From Cryomorphaceae bacterium BACL7 MAG-120322-bin74 (GTDB taxonomy: Bacteria > Bacteroidota > Bacteroidia > Flavobacteriales > Schleiferiaceae): a DNA stretch of 64,000 nt. The notes beneath the pieces are model-generated. The model ran no database searches, was not told the origin of the DNA, and worked only from the letters and a program-made list of their open reading frames with translations. The stretch covers positions 1 through 64,000 of the forward strand of contig LICG01000004.1 in NCBI GenBank assembly GCA_001438205.1, given 5' to 3'. The position numbers and the translations under genes are program-made. This document shows positions 1 to 10,419 of the stretch, in pieces. Every line of letters begins with the position of its first letter. Positions within the stretch are counted from its first letter, which is position 1.

Positions 1-415
1 CTCCCAAATATAGTTTATTGTATATTTTTGCTTGGACACTTAAAAAAGTTGTTGGAGAAACAAACCATTTTGTATCTCCTCCATTAGAGTAAGACTTAGC
101 TTTAAACGCAATAGTACCAGCACTTAAACTAAGTTGATAATGACTTAACTTACACATGTATTCCACATCTAAGCCAAGTACATTGCTCTCTATTGGGATT
201 TTAAAAATTGGTGGTGGTGATTTCCATACCTTGTCTAACCTTCTGTAGGTGCCGCGAAGATTCACTTTTGTTGAAACATTCTTGTCAAGAAAAAACATAT
301 GATCCATATTAGGACCACTTGTTCGGAATTCATACCCGAAAGCAATAGGCAGTTCATTCTGAGCAAGAATAATGGACGAATATAGAAATGCCATTAAATA
401 CAATAACTTTCTCAT
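1..415 (-). CDS. Secreted protein of unknown function (C-terminus beyond window)
   Basis: An uninterrupted reading frame starts at the ATG at 413-415 and runs off the left edge of the window, giving 138 residues. The first ~18 residues (MRKLLYLMAF... ending in ILAQ) form a typical Bacteroidota signal peptide, so the product should be exported. The rest alternates polar and aromatic residues (for example KVNLRGTYRRL and YQLSLSAGTIAF), which suggests beta strands, as in a small outer-membrane or periplasmic protein; this is inference only. It lies 15 bases after the stop of the upstream glycosidase gene on the same strand, so the two are probably co-transcribed. The DNA is AT-rich, like the rest of this end. 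No family recognised. Confidence 0.6.
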   Translation of the reverse strand, partial: MRKLLYLMAFLYSSIILAQNELPIAFGYEFRTSGPNMDHMFFLDKNVSTKVNLRGTYRRLDKVWKSPPPIFKIPIESNVLGLDVEYMCKLSHYQLSLSAGTIAFKAKSYSNGGDTKWFVSPTTFLSVQAKIYNKLYLG

Positions 416-430
416 AGGTCTTGCCTGGTT

Positions 431-1495
431 TTATGGTTTTTGATATACTCTTATATTATCAATATACATTGTTGCAGTTTCATATGGTTTGTCATCGCCA
501 AATTCGTTTTCCGGGTCATAAGAGTCCATAACACCGTTGTTTAGTATCATTCTCATGGTTAAATTGGGATTACTGTATAACGGGGGTAAGTCAGATGAGT
601 TGTATTCTCTATAAAGTATACCATCAAAATAAATTTTTACAAAATCGGAAGTCCAGAGTACAGCATATTGTACAAAGCGATAGGATGCGGCAAATAACTT
701 CATTGGCGCTGGGTCATATAGCGTAAAATTATACTCCAAATTCGGTTTGTACCATGCTCGTTTGTACGATTGGTCTGGTGAGTTTGGATTATCATTACTA
801 CCAAAATGAATGTTAGGAACAGGATTTATATAATGATCATCGTCCTCTGTGTATGCCTCAAAAACATCAATTTCAGGAGGCCAAAATTCAACACCTTCAA
901 GCCAAAAAGCACACCATAAATGTTTGTTAATTGGCATTTTTATTTCAGCTTCAAACCAACCTTGATTCCAACTTTGTTTAGTAAATACGGCCCCCGCATT
1001 GAATTCAATATTCCAATTTGGATTGTTTGTATACTCATTACCCCAATTACAATTGTTTAATAGCTTATCCTTTCTGTGGGCATCACGTGGTCCTAAATTG
1101 TTAATGTCAAATTGTTTAGGATCATTAATACAGTCTAACTTAAGAATTCCATTTTCTACTCGAATTGTTGGAATTCCTGACGGTCCAAGACCATCTACTG
1201 GGAAATAACAACCATGTCGTACAGGATTACCATAGAAGGTGCCCCAATTGAATGCAGTGCCCCATTTGGCATTGTCAAGCGTATTCCCAATAAAATTGTC
1301 TTCAAAAACCAATTCATAACCTGTTGGCACTGGTGCCCGTTTAATTTGGTAATTATCCTGTACCTCGCGGTCGGTCTCTTCCTTGTTCAAATCATTAAAA
1401 AAGGTTCTATGATTGTAATAGCCATTGTTTTTTTTGTATCTAATGAATTCATCATTAGTGTATAGAATGCCTGCTTTTCTCGTTTTGTACGCCAT
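431..1495 (-). CDS. Glycoside hydrolase family 16 (laminarinase/agarase-like) protein
   Basis: A 354-residue protein with GH16 features: an N-terminal FEDNF...LDNAKW strand (about residues 64-79), a GWFEAEIKMP strand near 179, and the catalytic motif EIDVFE with E208, D210 and E213, where GH16 has nucleophile, helper Asp and acid/base Glu. GH16 enzymes cut beta-1,3/1,4-glucans or marine galactans; the substrate cannot be read here. The start is fixed by an in-frame TAG 12 bases upstream. Oddly, the first ~58 residues carry no signal peptide although GH16 enzymes are normally exported; the segment is rich in Asn, Tyr and charged residues. GC is near 40%, below the surrounding core, which fits acquired DNA. 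Confidence 0.85.
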   Translation of the reverse strand: MAYKTRKAGILYTNDEFIRYKKNNGYYNHRTFFNDLNKEETDREVQDNYQIKRAPVPTGYELVFEDNFIGNTLDNAKWGTAFNWGTFYGNPVRHGCYFPVDGLGPSGIPTIRVENGILKLDCINDPKQFDINNLGPRDAHRKDKLLNNCNWGNEYTNNPNWNIEFNAGAVFTKQSWNQGWFEAEIKMPINKHLWCAFWLEGVEFWPPEIDVFEAYTEDDDHYINPVPNIHFGSNDNPNSPDQSYKRAWYKPNLEYNFTLYDPAPMKLFAASYRFVQYAVLWTSDFVKIYFDGILYREYNSSDLPPLYSNPNLTMRMILNNGVMDSYDPENEFGDDKPYETATMYIDNIRVYQKP

Positions 1496-1852
1496 AACTT
1501 TGTCCTATTAATTTGTAACTAATACTGACAGTCTTCAAACAAGTTAGACTTTTAACCAAGGAATAATGTACGCTTTTTTTTAGGTTGATAGTGAGGTGTT
1601 CACTGCCAATCCCAGCTATTCGAAAAATTCGAATAGCTGGAGACACCCTCTTCTCGCAGCCGCCAAAAATGCAAATCTCACTCCCCACACACAAAACCTA
1701 TCGCGTCCGCCCCAACCAAATAATCGACCACCAAAAACGGCTATTTCCAAAAAAGGTTACCTTCGTTTTACCGTTCTTTGTTGTTGCTTATGCGTTGCAA
1801 GCAAAAAGGCCATTTTAGACACTTGTTGCCTATTTGTTGCGCGTGTTTAAAA
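1496..1852. other. Non-coding stretch upstream of the GH16 gene
   Basis: No credible gene is seen; the short frames here have poor composition. It holds the 1612-1640 palindrome and, at about 1780-1850, four spaced copies of a TTGTTGC/GTGTTGC-like word. No function is assigned. Confidence 0.4.
1612..1640. repeat. Perfect 13-bp inverted repeat
   Basis: Arms at 1612-1624 and 1628-1640 are exact reverse complements separated by AAA. It lies 117 bases upstream of the GH16 start codon. No T-run follows on either side, so it is not a standard intrinsic terminator; an operator for a dimeric regulator or a recombination site are alternatives. Confidence 0.6.
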
Positions 1853-2101
1853 CTAAATGACAGATAATAAGCGTGTTGCGGACTCAGCGAAAGAGGGTCG
1901 ATCAATTTGCTCCTTAAGTCCCTGCAATAATGAATCGCAATGGTGGTCATAGTCCAAAAGGCTAGTATGACCATTGAAATTTAAATCGACCACCACGATC
2001 TGGGATTCGAAGAGGTCCAATGCTACACGCCCGGTATTCCTGCCAAGCTTTACTTCTGCCTTGGAAATTTCTTCCAAGATCAATTCAAGAGAGTTTACCA
2101 T
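1853..2101 (-). CDS. Possible small hypothetical protein (82 aa)
   Basis: An 82-residue frame starts at ATG 2101. Its composition is more protein-like than the neighbouring frames: an amphipathic start (NSLELILEEISKAEVKL), a possible beta strand (SQIVVVDLNF) and a mixed tail. No family is recognised and no clear promoter is seen. It may be a genuine accessory gene, a remnant of a longer gene, or chance. It sits in the AT-rich putative island between two inverted-repeat clusters. Confidence 0.3.
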   Translation of the reverse strand: MVNSLELILEEISKAEVKLGRNTGRVALDLFESQIVVVDLNFNGHTSLLDYDHHCDSLLQGLKEQIDRPSFAESATRLLSVI

Positions 2102-2188
2102 ATCTGTTTCGTTTTAAGATTACTGGCTGCGATAAACTCCGCATGGGAAGTGCTCTAGTGAGCTCGGCAATCTGGCAGAAACCCACCC

Positions 2189-2235
2189 TTGGCAATGTGG
2201 CAATGGTATATATATATACATTGCCACATTGCCAA
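2189..2235. repeat. 17-bp perfect inverted repeat around a TA-repeat core
   Basis: Arms 2189-2205 and 2219-2235 are exact reverse complements. Each arm holds two copies of a GGCAATG word, and the 13-bp spacer is almost entirely alternating TA. Such a structure could extrude as a cruciform and melts easily. No gene is adjacent on either side. Confidence 0.65.
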
Positions 2236-2314
2236 AGGGGTTATGGGTTTGAAAAATTCCATTTCAATTAGCTGATATTCAATATTTTGCATTTTTCGAT
2301 CTTCACCAAAAACC

Positions 2315-2343
2315 CATTGCCAAAAGGGGCACTTTTGGCAATG
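2315..2343. repeat. 12-bp perfect inverted repeat of the same word family
   Basis: Arms CATTGCCAAAAG (2315-2326) and its exact complement (2332-2343) flank GGGCA. The arms share TTGGCAATG with the larger palindrome about 80 bases to the left, so the two form one repeat cluster. Confidence 0.6.
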
Positions 2344-2940
2344 TTTTAAAAGCCTCCATAATGCACCCCCCCAGCGGAGCCGTCGAGCAACATCATTCAG
2401 AGGCATAAGCACCTGATTTCTAGCGCTCAGGAAAATGCCGATTTGTTCAGTTGATGCTTGAAACCCAACATTTCAGCATTGTCCTACAATGCATAACCAT
2501 TAAAAACTCTATTTGTCGAAATTTTGACCCTATATGTCTTAGAAAGTGAGGGGCATAGTTAGATTTGACTCAGTTGTAGTAAGGCATGAAACAAACGATT
2601 ATTAACCTGCGGGTAGGATTTCTGTTCTGTATTAGGATATTCTACCGCTACAACCATTTTTTTCGGGATGACATGACATGGCGTGGACCGAGATCCTCCT
2701 TATGTTTTTTTGGATTTTCTTAATAAATAAATCTGTGGTTCCCCGATTGATCAAATGGAGCTAGGCAAAAGGTTGGGTTTCCAAAAAATGAGAAACGAAC
2801 CTTCGGCAAAATCAATTATATTTGACTTGTTAAGTCAAGCAATTGGGCGAAATGCCCTCCGCGGCCGATTGGGTTGCTTAGCGGGTTGACTTAGCGAAAA
2901 GAGTTCTCGTAAATTACTGATATTGAGCATATTGGAGAGT
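2344..2940. other. Non-coding stretch
   Basis: No gene is supported. A 7-bp inverted repeat (TTGACTT/AAGTCAA, 2822-2838) is the only clear small structure before the tRNA-like sequence that follows. Confidence 0.4.
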
Positions 2941-2966
2941 TAGGTTCAAAACCCCCTCTCTCCGCA
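2934..2966 (+). other. Serine-tRNA 3'-end remnant, probable attachment site
   Basis: 2942-2963 reads as a tRNA T-arm (GGTTCAAAACC) followed by an acceptor strand ending CTCTCC, then GCA, which matches the usual 3' end of Bacteroidota tRNA-Ser. A GGAGAG at 2934-2939 is complementary to the acceptor strand, but only 18 bases separate them, so no cloverleaf is possible. A terminator follows directly, as after a real tRNA gene. Likely the scar left where an element integrated into a tRNA-Ser 3' end; a deleted or decayed tRNA gene is the alternative. Confidence 0.5.
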
Positions 2967-2978
2967 AATTATTGAAAA

Positions 2979-3004
2979 ACAGCACCTTGAGTGCTGTTTT
3001 TTTT
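2979..3004 (+). terminator. Intrinsic terminator after the tRNA-like scar
   Basis: AACAGCAC at 2979-2986 pairs with the GTGCTGTT that begins at 2991, and a run of Ts follows. It is placed where a tRNA gene terminator would be expected. Confidence 0.7.
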
Positions 3005-3328
3005 GTATTACTTCCCTATGGCCTGCGTGTAGTCGCTTCTAATACAGGTAGCATGAGGCCTACGGGGACTTGACAACGGCGTTCCAATCAAACTCCTTAG
3101 AGCAGGTGCAATTTTCACAGTTAGAACATGTCACGTTTTTATTGTCCTCTAGGCGCAGAGTTTAAGTGCTCCTTTCTTCTGAAAGAAACCGGAGTTTTTC
3201 ATAAGCACTTCACGTGGCGTGTAGATGCCGAGCTCGGCATGAGGACGGACCAATGCTAAGCAGGTGGGACTGCCCATAGACTTTTAACTAACTTAGGTTG
3301 GGTGCACTGCACTGTAAAACTCTTTTAC
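3005..3328. other. Intergenic region before the S15 peptidase gene
   Basis: Nothing convincing is coded here. It presumably carries the promoter of the peptidase gene, but no clear TAnnTTTG element is seen close to the start codon. Confidence 0.4.
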
Positions 3329-5143
3329 ATGAAAATATTCAAACCCCTCTGCGTACTAGGGTTAACGCTATCTCTTTCATCTCTGCAGGGCCAAGAGGCT
3401 CCATTTTTTAAAGAGGGCCAAGCTCAAATTGTGCCAGCTTTCGAGAATTCAGCGAATTGGATTCGTGAGGATCTATGGGTTGAAGCAGATTTTGATACCG
3501 ATGGAGATGGACGCCTAGACAGAATGCATGTAGATGTGACAAGGCCGGCTCGGACAAACGACGGATTGCAATTGCCTGTGATTTATGAAAGCAGCCCATA
3601 CTATGCCGGAACGGCGGGGAACGATCGCGACCTTTTTTGGAACGTAGCACATGAATTAGGGGAGGTCCCCGAACCCCCCAGACACGCAGAGGTGGTTCGC
3701 AAAGGCCAACGTCCCACCATTTCAAATTCACAAGTGTATACGTGGGTTCCCAGAGGCTTCATCGTTGTGCACTCAAGCTCTCCTGGTACAGGGCTTTCCG
3801 ATGGCTCTCCTACCGTTGGGGGCGATAATGAATCCCTGGCACCAAAGGCGGTTATTGAATGGCTGGCCGGAAGAGACAACGGGTACAAAGAACGAACGGG
3901 AGATGAGAAAGTCTACGCCTACTGGTCCACGGGAAAGGTGGGGATGACAGGAACCTCCTACAATGGAACCATACCCCTAGCGGCGGCTACCACGGGAGTT
4001 GAAGCCTTGAAAGCCATCATTCCCATAGCACCCAACACATCGTACTATCATTACTACCGTTCTAATGGATTGGTTCGTAGCCCTGGGGGTTATTTGGGTG
4101 AGGACATTGACGTACTCTATGAATTCATCCACAGTGGTGAAGAGTCAAAACGAGCCTTTGGCAATAAAACCATTCGAGACGAACTTATGCGTGTTAACAT
4201 GGATAGGGCCACAGGTGATTATAACGACTTTTGGGCGGGACGTGATTACTTGAACGATATGGCTCCCATGCGTGCTGCTTTGCTCATGGCCCATGGATTG
4301 AATGATTGGAATGTAATGCCTGAACACAGCTACCGGATCTACAACAAGGCTAGGGAGATGGGCTTGCCCGTTCAAATCTATTACCATCAGGATGGGCATG
4401 GGGGCTCACCGCCAATGGAAATGATGAACAAATGGTTCACCCGCTATTTGTTCGGTATTGAAAATGGGGTAGAAAATGATCCAAGGTCATGGATCGTTCG
4501 CGAAGGGGAATCACGCAACGCACCCATTCCTTATGCGGATTACCCAAACCCCGCAGCACAACCCGTGGTCTTGCACTTGACTAAAGGGGGCAAAACCAAG
4601 GGAAAACTGACCACCAGAAAACCAAGTCGCAAAAAGGAGAAACTAGTGGACAATGTCTCTTTTTCAGGGGAATCCTTGGCGATGTCAACTACCTCAAATC
4701 ATCGGTTGTTGTACGTCACACCTATATTGCAGGAAGAGGTACACTTGTCGGGATTAGCTTCCCTATCTGTCCGACTAGCATGCTCAAAACCAGCCGCCAA
4801 CCTTTCTATATGGTTGGTTTCACTTCCTTGGAATACAGAGGAAGATGCGGCCATCTACGACAATATCATTAGCCGAGGCTGGGCGGATCCGCAGAACCAT
4901 GAAAGCATCACGACGAGCGAATCATTAATTCCAGGAAAGTTCTATACGGTCCAATTTGATCTTCAACCGGATGACCAAATTATACCCGCTGGCCAACAGA
5001 TTGGCTTGATGATATTTTCTAGCGATCAAGCCTTCACGTTGCATCCAGAGCCGGGAACTACATTGAAGATTGATTTAAAACAAACCCAGCTCACCCTTCC
5101 CATTATAGGCGGCATGGCCGCATATACGTTCTCGACTAAATAG
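3329..5143 (+). CDS. Secreted CocE/NonD-type S15 hydrolase (X-Pro dipeptidyl-peptidase family)
   Basis: A 604-residue alpha/beta hydrolase of the S15/CocE family. A signal peptide (MKIFKPLCVLGLTL... to LQGQ) starts at ATG 3329; a GTG at 3302 opens the same frame but would put nine extra residues before it, so ATG is preferred. Visible catalytic residues are the nucleophile S210 in GTSYNG, D326 in GLNDWN and H357 in DGHGG. HSSSPGTGLSDG upstream is typical of the family. The last ~170 residues form the beta-rich C-terminal domain seen in PepX/cocaine esterase. Members cleave Xaa-Pro dipeptides or esters/amides; export suggests use of external peptides. Stand-alone gene. Confidence 0.88.
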   Translation: MKIFKPLCVLGLTLSLSSLQGQEAPFFKEGQAQIVPAFENSANWIREDLWVEADFDTDGDGRLDRMHVDVTRPARTNDGLQLPVIYESSPYYAGTAGNDRDLFWNVAHELGEVPEPPRHAEVVRKGQRPTISNSQVYTWVPRGFIVVHSSSPGTGLSDGSPTVGGDNESLAPKAVIEWLAGRDNGYKERTGDEKVYAYWSTGKVGMTGTSYNGTIPLAAATTGVEALKAIIPIAPNTSYYHYYRSNGLVRSPGGYLGEDIDVLYEFIHSGEESKRAFGNKTIRDELMRVNMDRATGDYNDFWAGRDYLNDMAPMRAALLMAHGLNDWNVMPEHSYRIYNKAREMGLPVQIYYHQDGHGGSPPMEMMNKWFTRYLFGIENGVENDPRSWIVREGESRNAPIPYADYPNPAAQPVVLHLTKGGKTKGKLTTRKPSRKKEKLVDNVSFSGESLAMSTTSNHRLLYVTPILQEEVHLSGLASLSVRLACSKPAANLSIWLVSLPWNTEEDAAIYDNIISRGWADPQNHESITTSESLIPGKFYTVQFDLQPDDQIIPAGQQIGLMIFSSDQAFTLHPEPGTTLKIDLKQTQLTLPIIGGMAAYTFSTK

Positions 5144-5335
5144 GATTGGAAATTTTCTACCCTACGTACTACGTCGCGCCCACTTTGAACAGTATGGATG
5201 TATCCTATTGATTTTGAGTGACTTTACTTGTTTAAGCAAAGGCGGTTTGGGCAACAAATAGGGATGCCATACAAAGGGAAAGCTTCATCTGGCTGGGATT
5301 TTCTCTGGAGATAGTACTGCAAAATCCCAAGAATA

Positions 5336-5343
5336 TACCTTTG
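5336..5343 (+). promoter_or_regulatory. -7 promoter element TACCTTTG
   Basis: It matches the Bacteroidota TAnnTTTG -7 consensus and ends four bases before the ATG at 5348, so the transcript would have almost no leader. Confidence 0.55.
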
Positions 5344-5347
5344 TAGG

Positions 5348-6628
5348 ATGCAGCAAAAATGGATTTCGGGCCTGGCGACGGGGATTGTGGTACTGGCTAG
5401 CCTTTCCCTATTTGGATGGAGTGTCAAGCAAGTGAGTACGGGCAAATCGACCTGGCCCACCTGGATCCAAGCCCCGTTGCAGTCCTTCGTCGGGTTTTTA
5501 GACCTCTTTGAAGCGGCGAAGCAGGAAGTTTCGGAATACCCAAAAACGTTTGTTCGAACCCCTGAGGACTTTGTACCCATAAATACCCTGGAAGAAGACG
5601 TAACCATCTTGACGAGTTACCACAACGAGGAGAATACCCGAACAGTGGCTTTGATCAATTTGCGCACGGGCGAAACCTTAAAGACCTGGACGGTCGAGCA
5701 ATTGGCCATTCCTCAAGACCGAATCGTCCACAGCATCATGCTTCCCGATAGTTCGCTCATTTATGGGTTGGATTGGTATTCGGGATTGATTCGGATCGAT
5801 AAAAATAGCCAGCGGATTTGGCACCAGGACAGCATTATTCACCATCATGGAAAAAATTTGGCGGCAGACAGTACGATTTGGGCCTGTAGCTATGAGAAAG
5901 AGGCGGGGAAGCCTCTCTATTATCGACCCATTTTTAAGACCGGCATGGCGGCCTTTCCCTATTTAGACAATCACATCACCCAAATCCATGCTTACTCAGG
6001 GGAGGTCCTTTATCACAAGAGTTTAACGGAAATCCTCGTCGAGAATGAGCTAACCCATTTGCTCGTGAAGAGCGAAAGTCCGGGCGATCCCATTCATGTG
6101 AACGACATTGAACCCGCCCTGCATGATGGCCCCTATTTTTGCCAAGGAGATCTCTTTATCAGCGCAAGAAATGGTTCATGGATCATGCATTTCAGACCCA
6201 GCACAGGGAAGGTGATTCGCCTATTGGAAGGGCCGTTTTATAGCCAACACGATGTCGATATTGAAAGCGACAGTACGCTCACCGTTTTTAACAACAATTG
6301 CCTTCAAAATGAGCGCCCTACGCCCAACAAATGGCCTATGAGCGATCGTGCCTATGAGGTGGGGTCATTTAGCTCGCAAGTGGTGCGCATTCATTTGAAC
6401 CGGCCTGGCTTTGAGGTACTCGACCAGGATCTATGGGAAGCCCATGAAATCTACAGCTTTACCGAGGGGGAGGTTGACCACTTACCCGGCGGTGGCTATT
6501 TTGTAGAGGAACAAAACAGCAGTGTGCTTTGGGTGATAAAGGAGGGTCAGGTGCGCTATAAGAATGTCTTGCCCTCACACCACCCAGGGTACCACCACTT
6601 GGCCAATTGGGCGCGGGTGATGCCTTAG
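5348..6628 (+). CDS. Membrane-anchored arylsulfotransferase (ASST)-like protein
   Basis: 426 residues with one N-terminal transmembrane/signal-anchor segment (residues 7-24). The body resembles the ASST/arylsulfotransferase-like beta-propeller family: repeated short motifs with polar turns, VHSIMLPDSSLIYGLDWYSGLIRID, HVNDIEPA near 254, and SQHDVDIESDSTLTVFNNN near 300, where the family has its conserved His-Asp pattern. True ASST transfers sulfate between phenols; many members of this wider family have no known substrate. The anchor places the propeller in the periplasm. The end overlaps the stop of the convergent neighbour by four bases. Confidence 0.7.
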   Translation: MQQKWISGLATGIVVLASLSLFGWSVKQVSTGKSTWPTWIQAPLQSFVGFLDLFEAAKQEVSEYPKTFVRTPEDFVPINTLEEDVTILTSYHNEENTRTVALINLRTGETLKTWTVEQLAIPQDRIVHSIMLPDSSLIYGLDWYSGLIRIDKNSQRIWHQDSIIHHHGKNLAADSTIWACSYEKEAGKPLYYRPIFKTGMAAFPYLDNHITQIHAYSGEVLYHKSLTEILVENELTHLLVKSESPGDPIHVNDIEPALHDGPYFCQGDLFISARNGSWIMHFRPSTGKVIRLLEGPFYSQHDVDIESDSTLTVFNNNCLQNERPTPNKWPMSDRAYEVGSFSSQVVRIHLNRPGFEVLDQDLWEAHEIYSFTEGEVDHLPGGGYFVEEQNSSVLWVIKEGQVRYKNVLPSHHPGYHHLANWARVMP

Positions 6629-7278
6629 GCTTCCTTGAGCTGCTTGTGGGAACCGTCGCAGTTGGGCATGCGCTTAGAGAGCCCGCAAATACAATCGTTG
6701 ATGCCCTTTCCCTGTAGCATTCGGGGCCGGTATTTTAGGATGCGGTCCGTTTTCGTAGCAGACTGTTTGGCGGAGTCAAAGAACAGCAAATAGGCGCGCC
6801 TTCGGCCGGGAGTCAGGGCATTCCATGCTTCTTCAAAAGAAGGGTCTTGGCTTAGCTCAGATTGGAGTTCCTTGGGCACAGCATACTCATCCACCGTTTT
6901 CATTTCAATCTTGTGCCCGGCACGCGCTACATCTATGGCCTCTTGGATGTAGGTTTTAAGAATGGGCGCCATTTTGTGCACCTCCTCTGCATGACAAAAT
7001 TTAATCCAGCGACCAGCCTGGGTGTTTTCTCCTGGCTTTAGCAAAACACCTTCGGCATCAGAAAGGAGTGCGCCATGAAAAAAGGAAAGAGTACAATGGT
7101 GTTTAAAGGCCCCTAAGCCGAGGATGTTACTTCCTCGGTACATGTATACCGGAGTGGACCATTTAATCGTTTCCTCTACATCTTCTTGTCGGAGAAGATC
7201 CACCAATGCGCCTAAGGCCTCCTGCCAGATGGGTTGGTCATGCAGGTAGTGGTCAACCGATAGATAGGTTTTGCGCAT
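6625..7278 (-). CDS. DUF1801/YdeI-OmpD-associated protein with C-terminal CDGSH iron-sulfur motif
   Basis: Read from ATG 7278 (217 residues) it has an N-terminal DUF1801-type domain (WSTPVYMYRGSNILGLGAFKHHCTLSFFHGALL), a YdeI/OmdA-type middle (VPKELQSELSQDPSFEEAWNALTPGRRRAYLLFF) and a tail CICGLSKRMPNCDGSH, which fits the CDGSH [2Fe-2S] ligand pattern C-x-C-x2-S-x3-P-x-C-D-G-S-H. The frame extends to another ATG at 7344, adding 22 basic residues that homologous families usually lack; the shorter start is inferred. Biological role unknown; a stress or redox role is suggested for relatives but unproven. katG follows on the opposite strand. Confidence 0.75.
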   Translation of the reverse strand: MRKTYLSVDHYLHDQPIWQEALGALVDLLRQEDVEETIKWSTPVYMYRGSNILGLGAFKHHCTLSFFHGALLSDAEGVLLKPGENTQAGRWIKFCHAEEVHKMAPILKTYIQEAIDVARAGHKIEMKTVDEYAVPKELQSELSQDPSFEEAWNALTPGRRRAYLLFFDSAKQSATKTDRILKYRPRMLQGKGINDCICGLSKRMPNCDGSHKQLKEA

Positions 7279-7476
7279 GCGGAGCAAGGTACGAAAGGGC
7301 CAAATTCGCAGTGCCTTGAGCAAGCTTTTTTTTCTGAAGGGCATGCGTATACACCAAAACCATAACCTTGGGCTAAAAGTTGGGCAGGCTATTTGCGCGG
7401 CGGGGCCTGAAGGAGCATCAAGGCCCGGTGGACCTGTTCGCAGCCCACGGCGGATTCCATATTTTGACTTTTCTTA

Positions 7477-7492
7477 TACCCAAAAATGGGTA
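7477..7492. promoter_or_regulatory. Short palindrome upstream of katG
   Basis: TACCCA (7477-7482) and TGGGTA (7487-7492) are separated by AAAA, about 70 bases before the katG start and between two divergent genes. It is a possible operator for a peroxide regulator, but no regulator motif is firmly matched. Confidence 0.35.
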
Positions 7493-7545
7493 CTTTTAAC
7501 GTTCGAAAAACCATAGGACACGAAATGTTGTTACTCCTAATATAA

Positions 7546-9804
<2,259 letters not shown>

Positions 9805-9827
9805 CCCCTACACATGGACAATAAAAA

Positions 9828-9855
9828 GGGCCCAAGTTTTCTTGGGCCCTTTTTT
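9828..9855. terminator. Terminator between katG and the convergent gene
   Basis: GGGCCCAAG (9828-9836) pairs exactly with CTTGGGCCC (9841-9849) around TTTT. T-run on the right and A-run on the left suggest it works for both strands. Confidence 0.85.
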
Positions 9856-9898
9856 GCCTTTATACAAGCACAACAGGGGGGGATTGGCCAATGCCAAG

Positions 9899-10318
9899 CT
9901 AGGCTTTCTTGCCCCCAGTAATCATGTACCCCAAATAGGCCATGGGAAGATATGCAAGACCAAGATCTACAAGATTGAACCACATTGGAGAAGGCAATAG
10001 ACGTACCATATAGATGCCTCCCGCTAAAAACAAAAAGCCCATCAGCATGGCACGCGAGCGCTTGCGCTCTGTGGCATACTTACTGACAATGATCGCACTC
10101 AACAGGGTGCCCAGCGCATGCGCCAAGAAGGGCATGAGATAGTGCTTGGGTTGCATAAGGGGCATGGCCGCCATTAAGCCTTCTTCGGTGGTCAAATCCG
10201 CGCCCAAAGGGGGCGCAATAAGCGCTGCGCTATTGGCAATAAGAAATCCATTCAGCGTGGCTCCGGCAACCGCAGCGATGAGGGTAATGAGAATATTTTT
10301 GACCGTGGTATTCATCAT
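9899..10318 (-). CDS. Small integral membrane protein, unknown function
   Basis: 139 residues with four hydrophobic stretches (about 8-32, 62-80, 88-106, 113-134), so an inner-membrane protein with four helices. The HYLMPFLAHALGTLLSA segment and GGIYMVRLLPSPMWFNLVDLGLAYLPMAYLG are like uncharacterised four-helix proteins found across Bacteroidota. The start could be either of two adjacent ATGs (10318 or 10315). The bidirectional katG terminator lies behind it. No function assigned. Confidence 0.7.
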   Translation of the reverse strand: MMNTTVKNILITLIAAVAGATLNGFLIANSAALIAPPLGADLTTEEGLMAAMPLMQPKHYLMPFLAHALGTLLSAIIVSKYATERKRSRAMLMGFLFLAGGIYMVRLLPSPMWFNLVDLGLAYLPMAYLGYMITGGKKA

Positions 10319-10419
10319 GGAAAGGTAATCGTTCCCCTGAGCTTGCCGATCTAGGTAAAACTGCCTGGTTTATCACCGTATGAGATCTGCTGAAAACCGG
10401 GGTCCTTCTAGGCGCCAAA

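Noticed and set aside
1780-1870. Integron attC-like site from repeated TTGTTGC words
   Set aside because: The words are directly rather than inversely arranged, and no paired core sites or integrase are seen.
2189-2343. CRISPR array
   Set aside because: The repeats are inverted and few, with no regular spacers and no cas genes.
2155-2412. 85-codon minus-strand reading frame
   Set aside because: It runs through the inverted repeats and the TA core; composition (Trp/Cys-rich, IYIYHCH) is not protein-like.
2860-2966. Complete tRNA-Ser gene
   Set aside because: A D-arm-like GGCCGA occurs at 2863 but the spacing is too long and no anticodon stem can be folded; only the 3' end is tRNA-like.
3302-3328. 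GTG start for the S15 hydrolase
   Set aside because: It would place nine extra residues ahead of a good signal peptide; ATG 3329 fits export better.
7279-7344. Longer N-terminus of the DUF1801/CDGSH protein
   Set aside because: The 22 added residues are basic and do not match the start of the family; kept only as an alternative.
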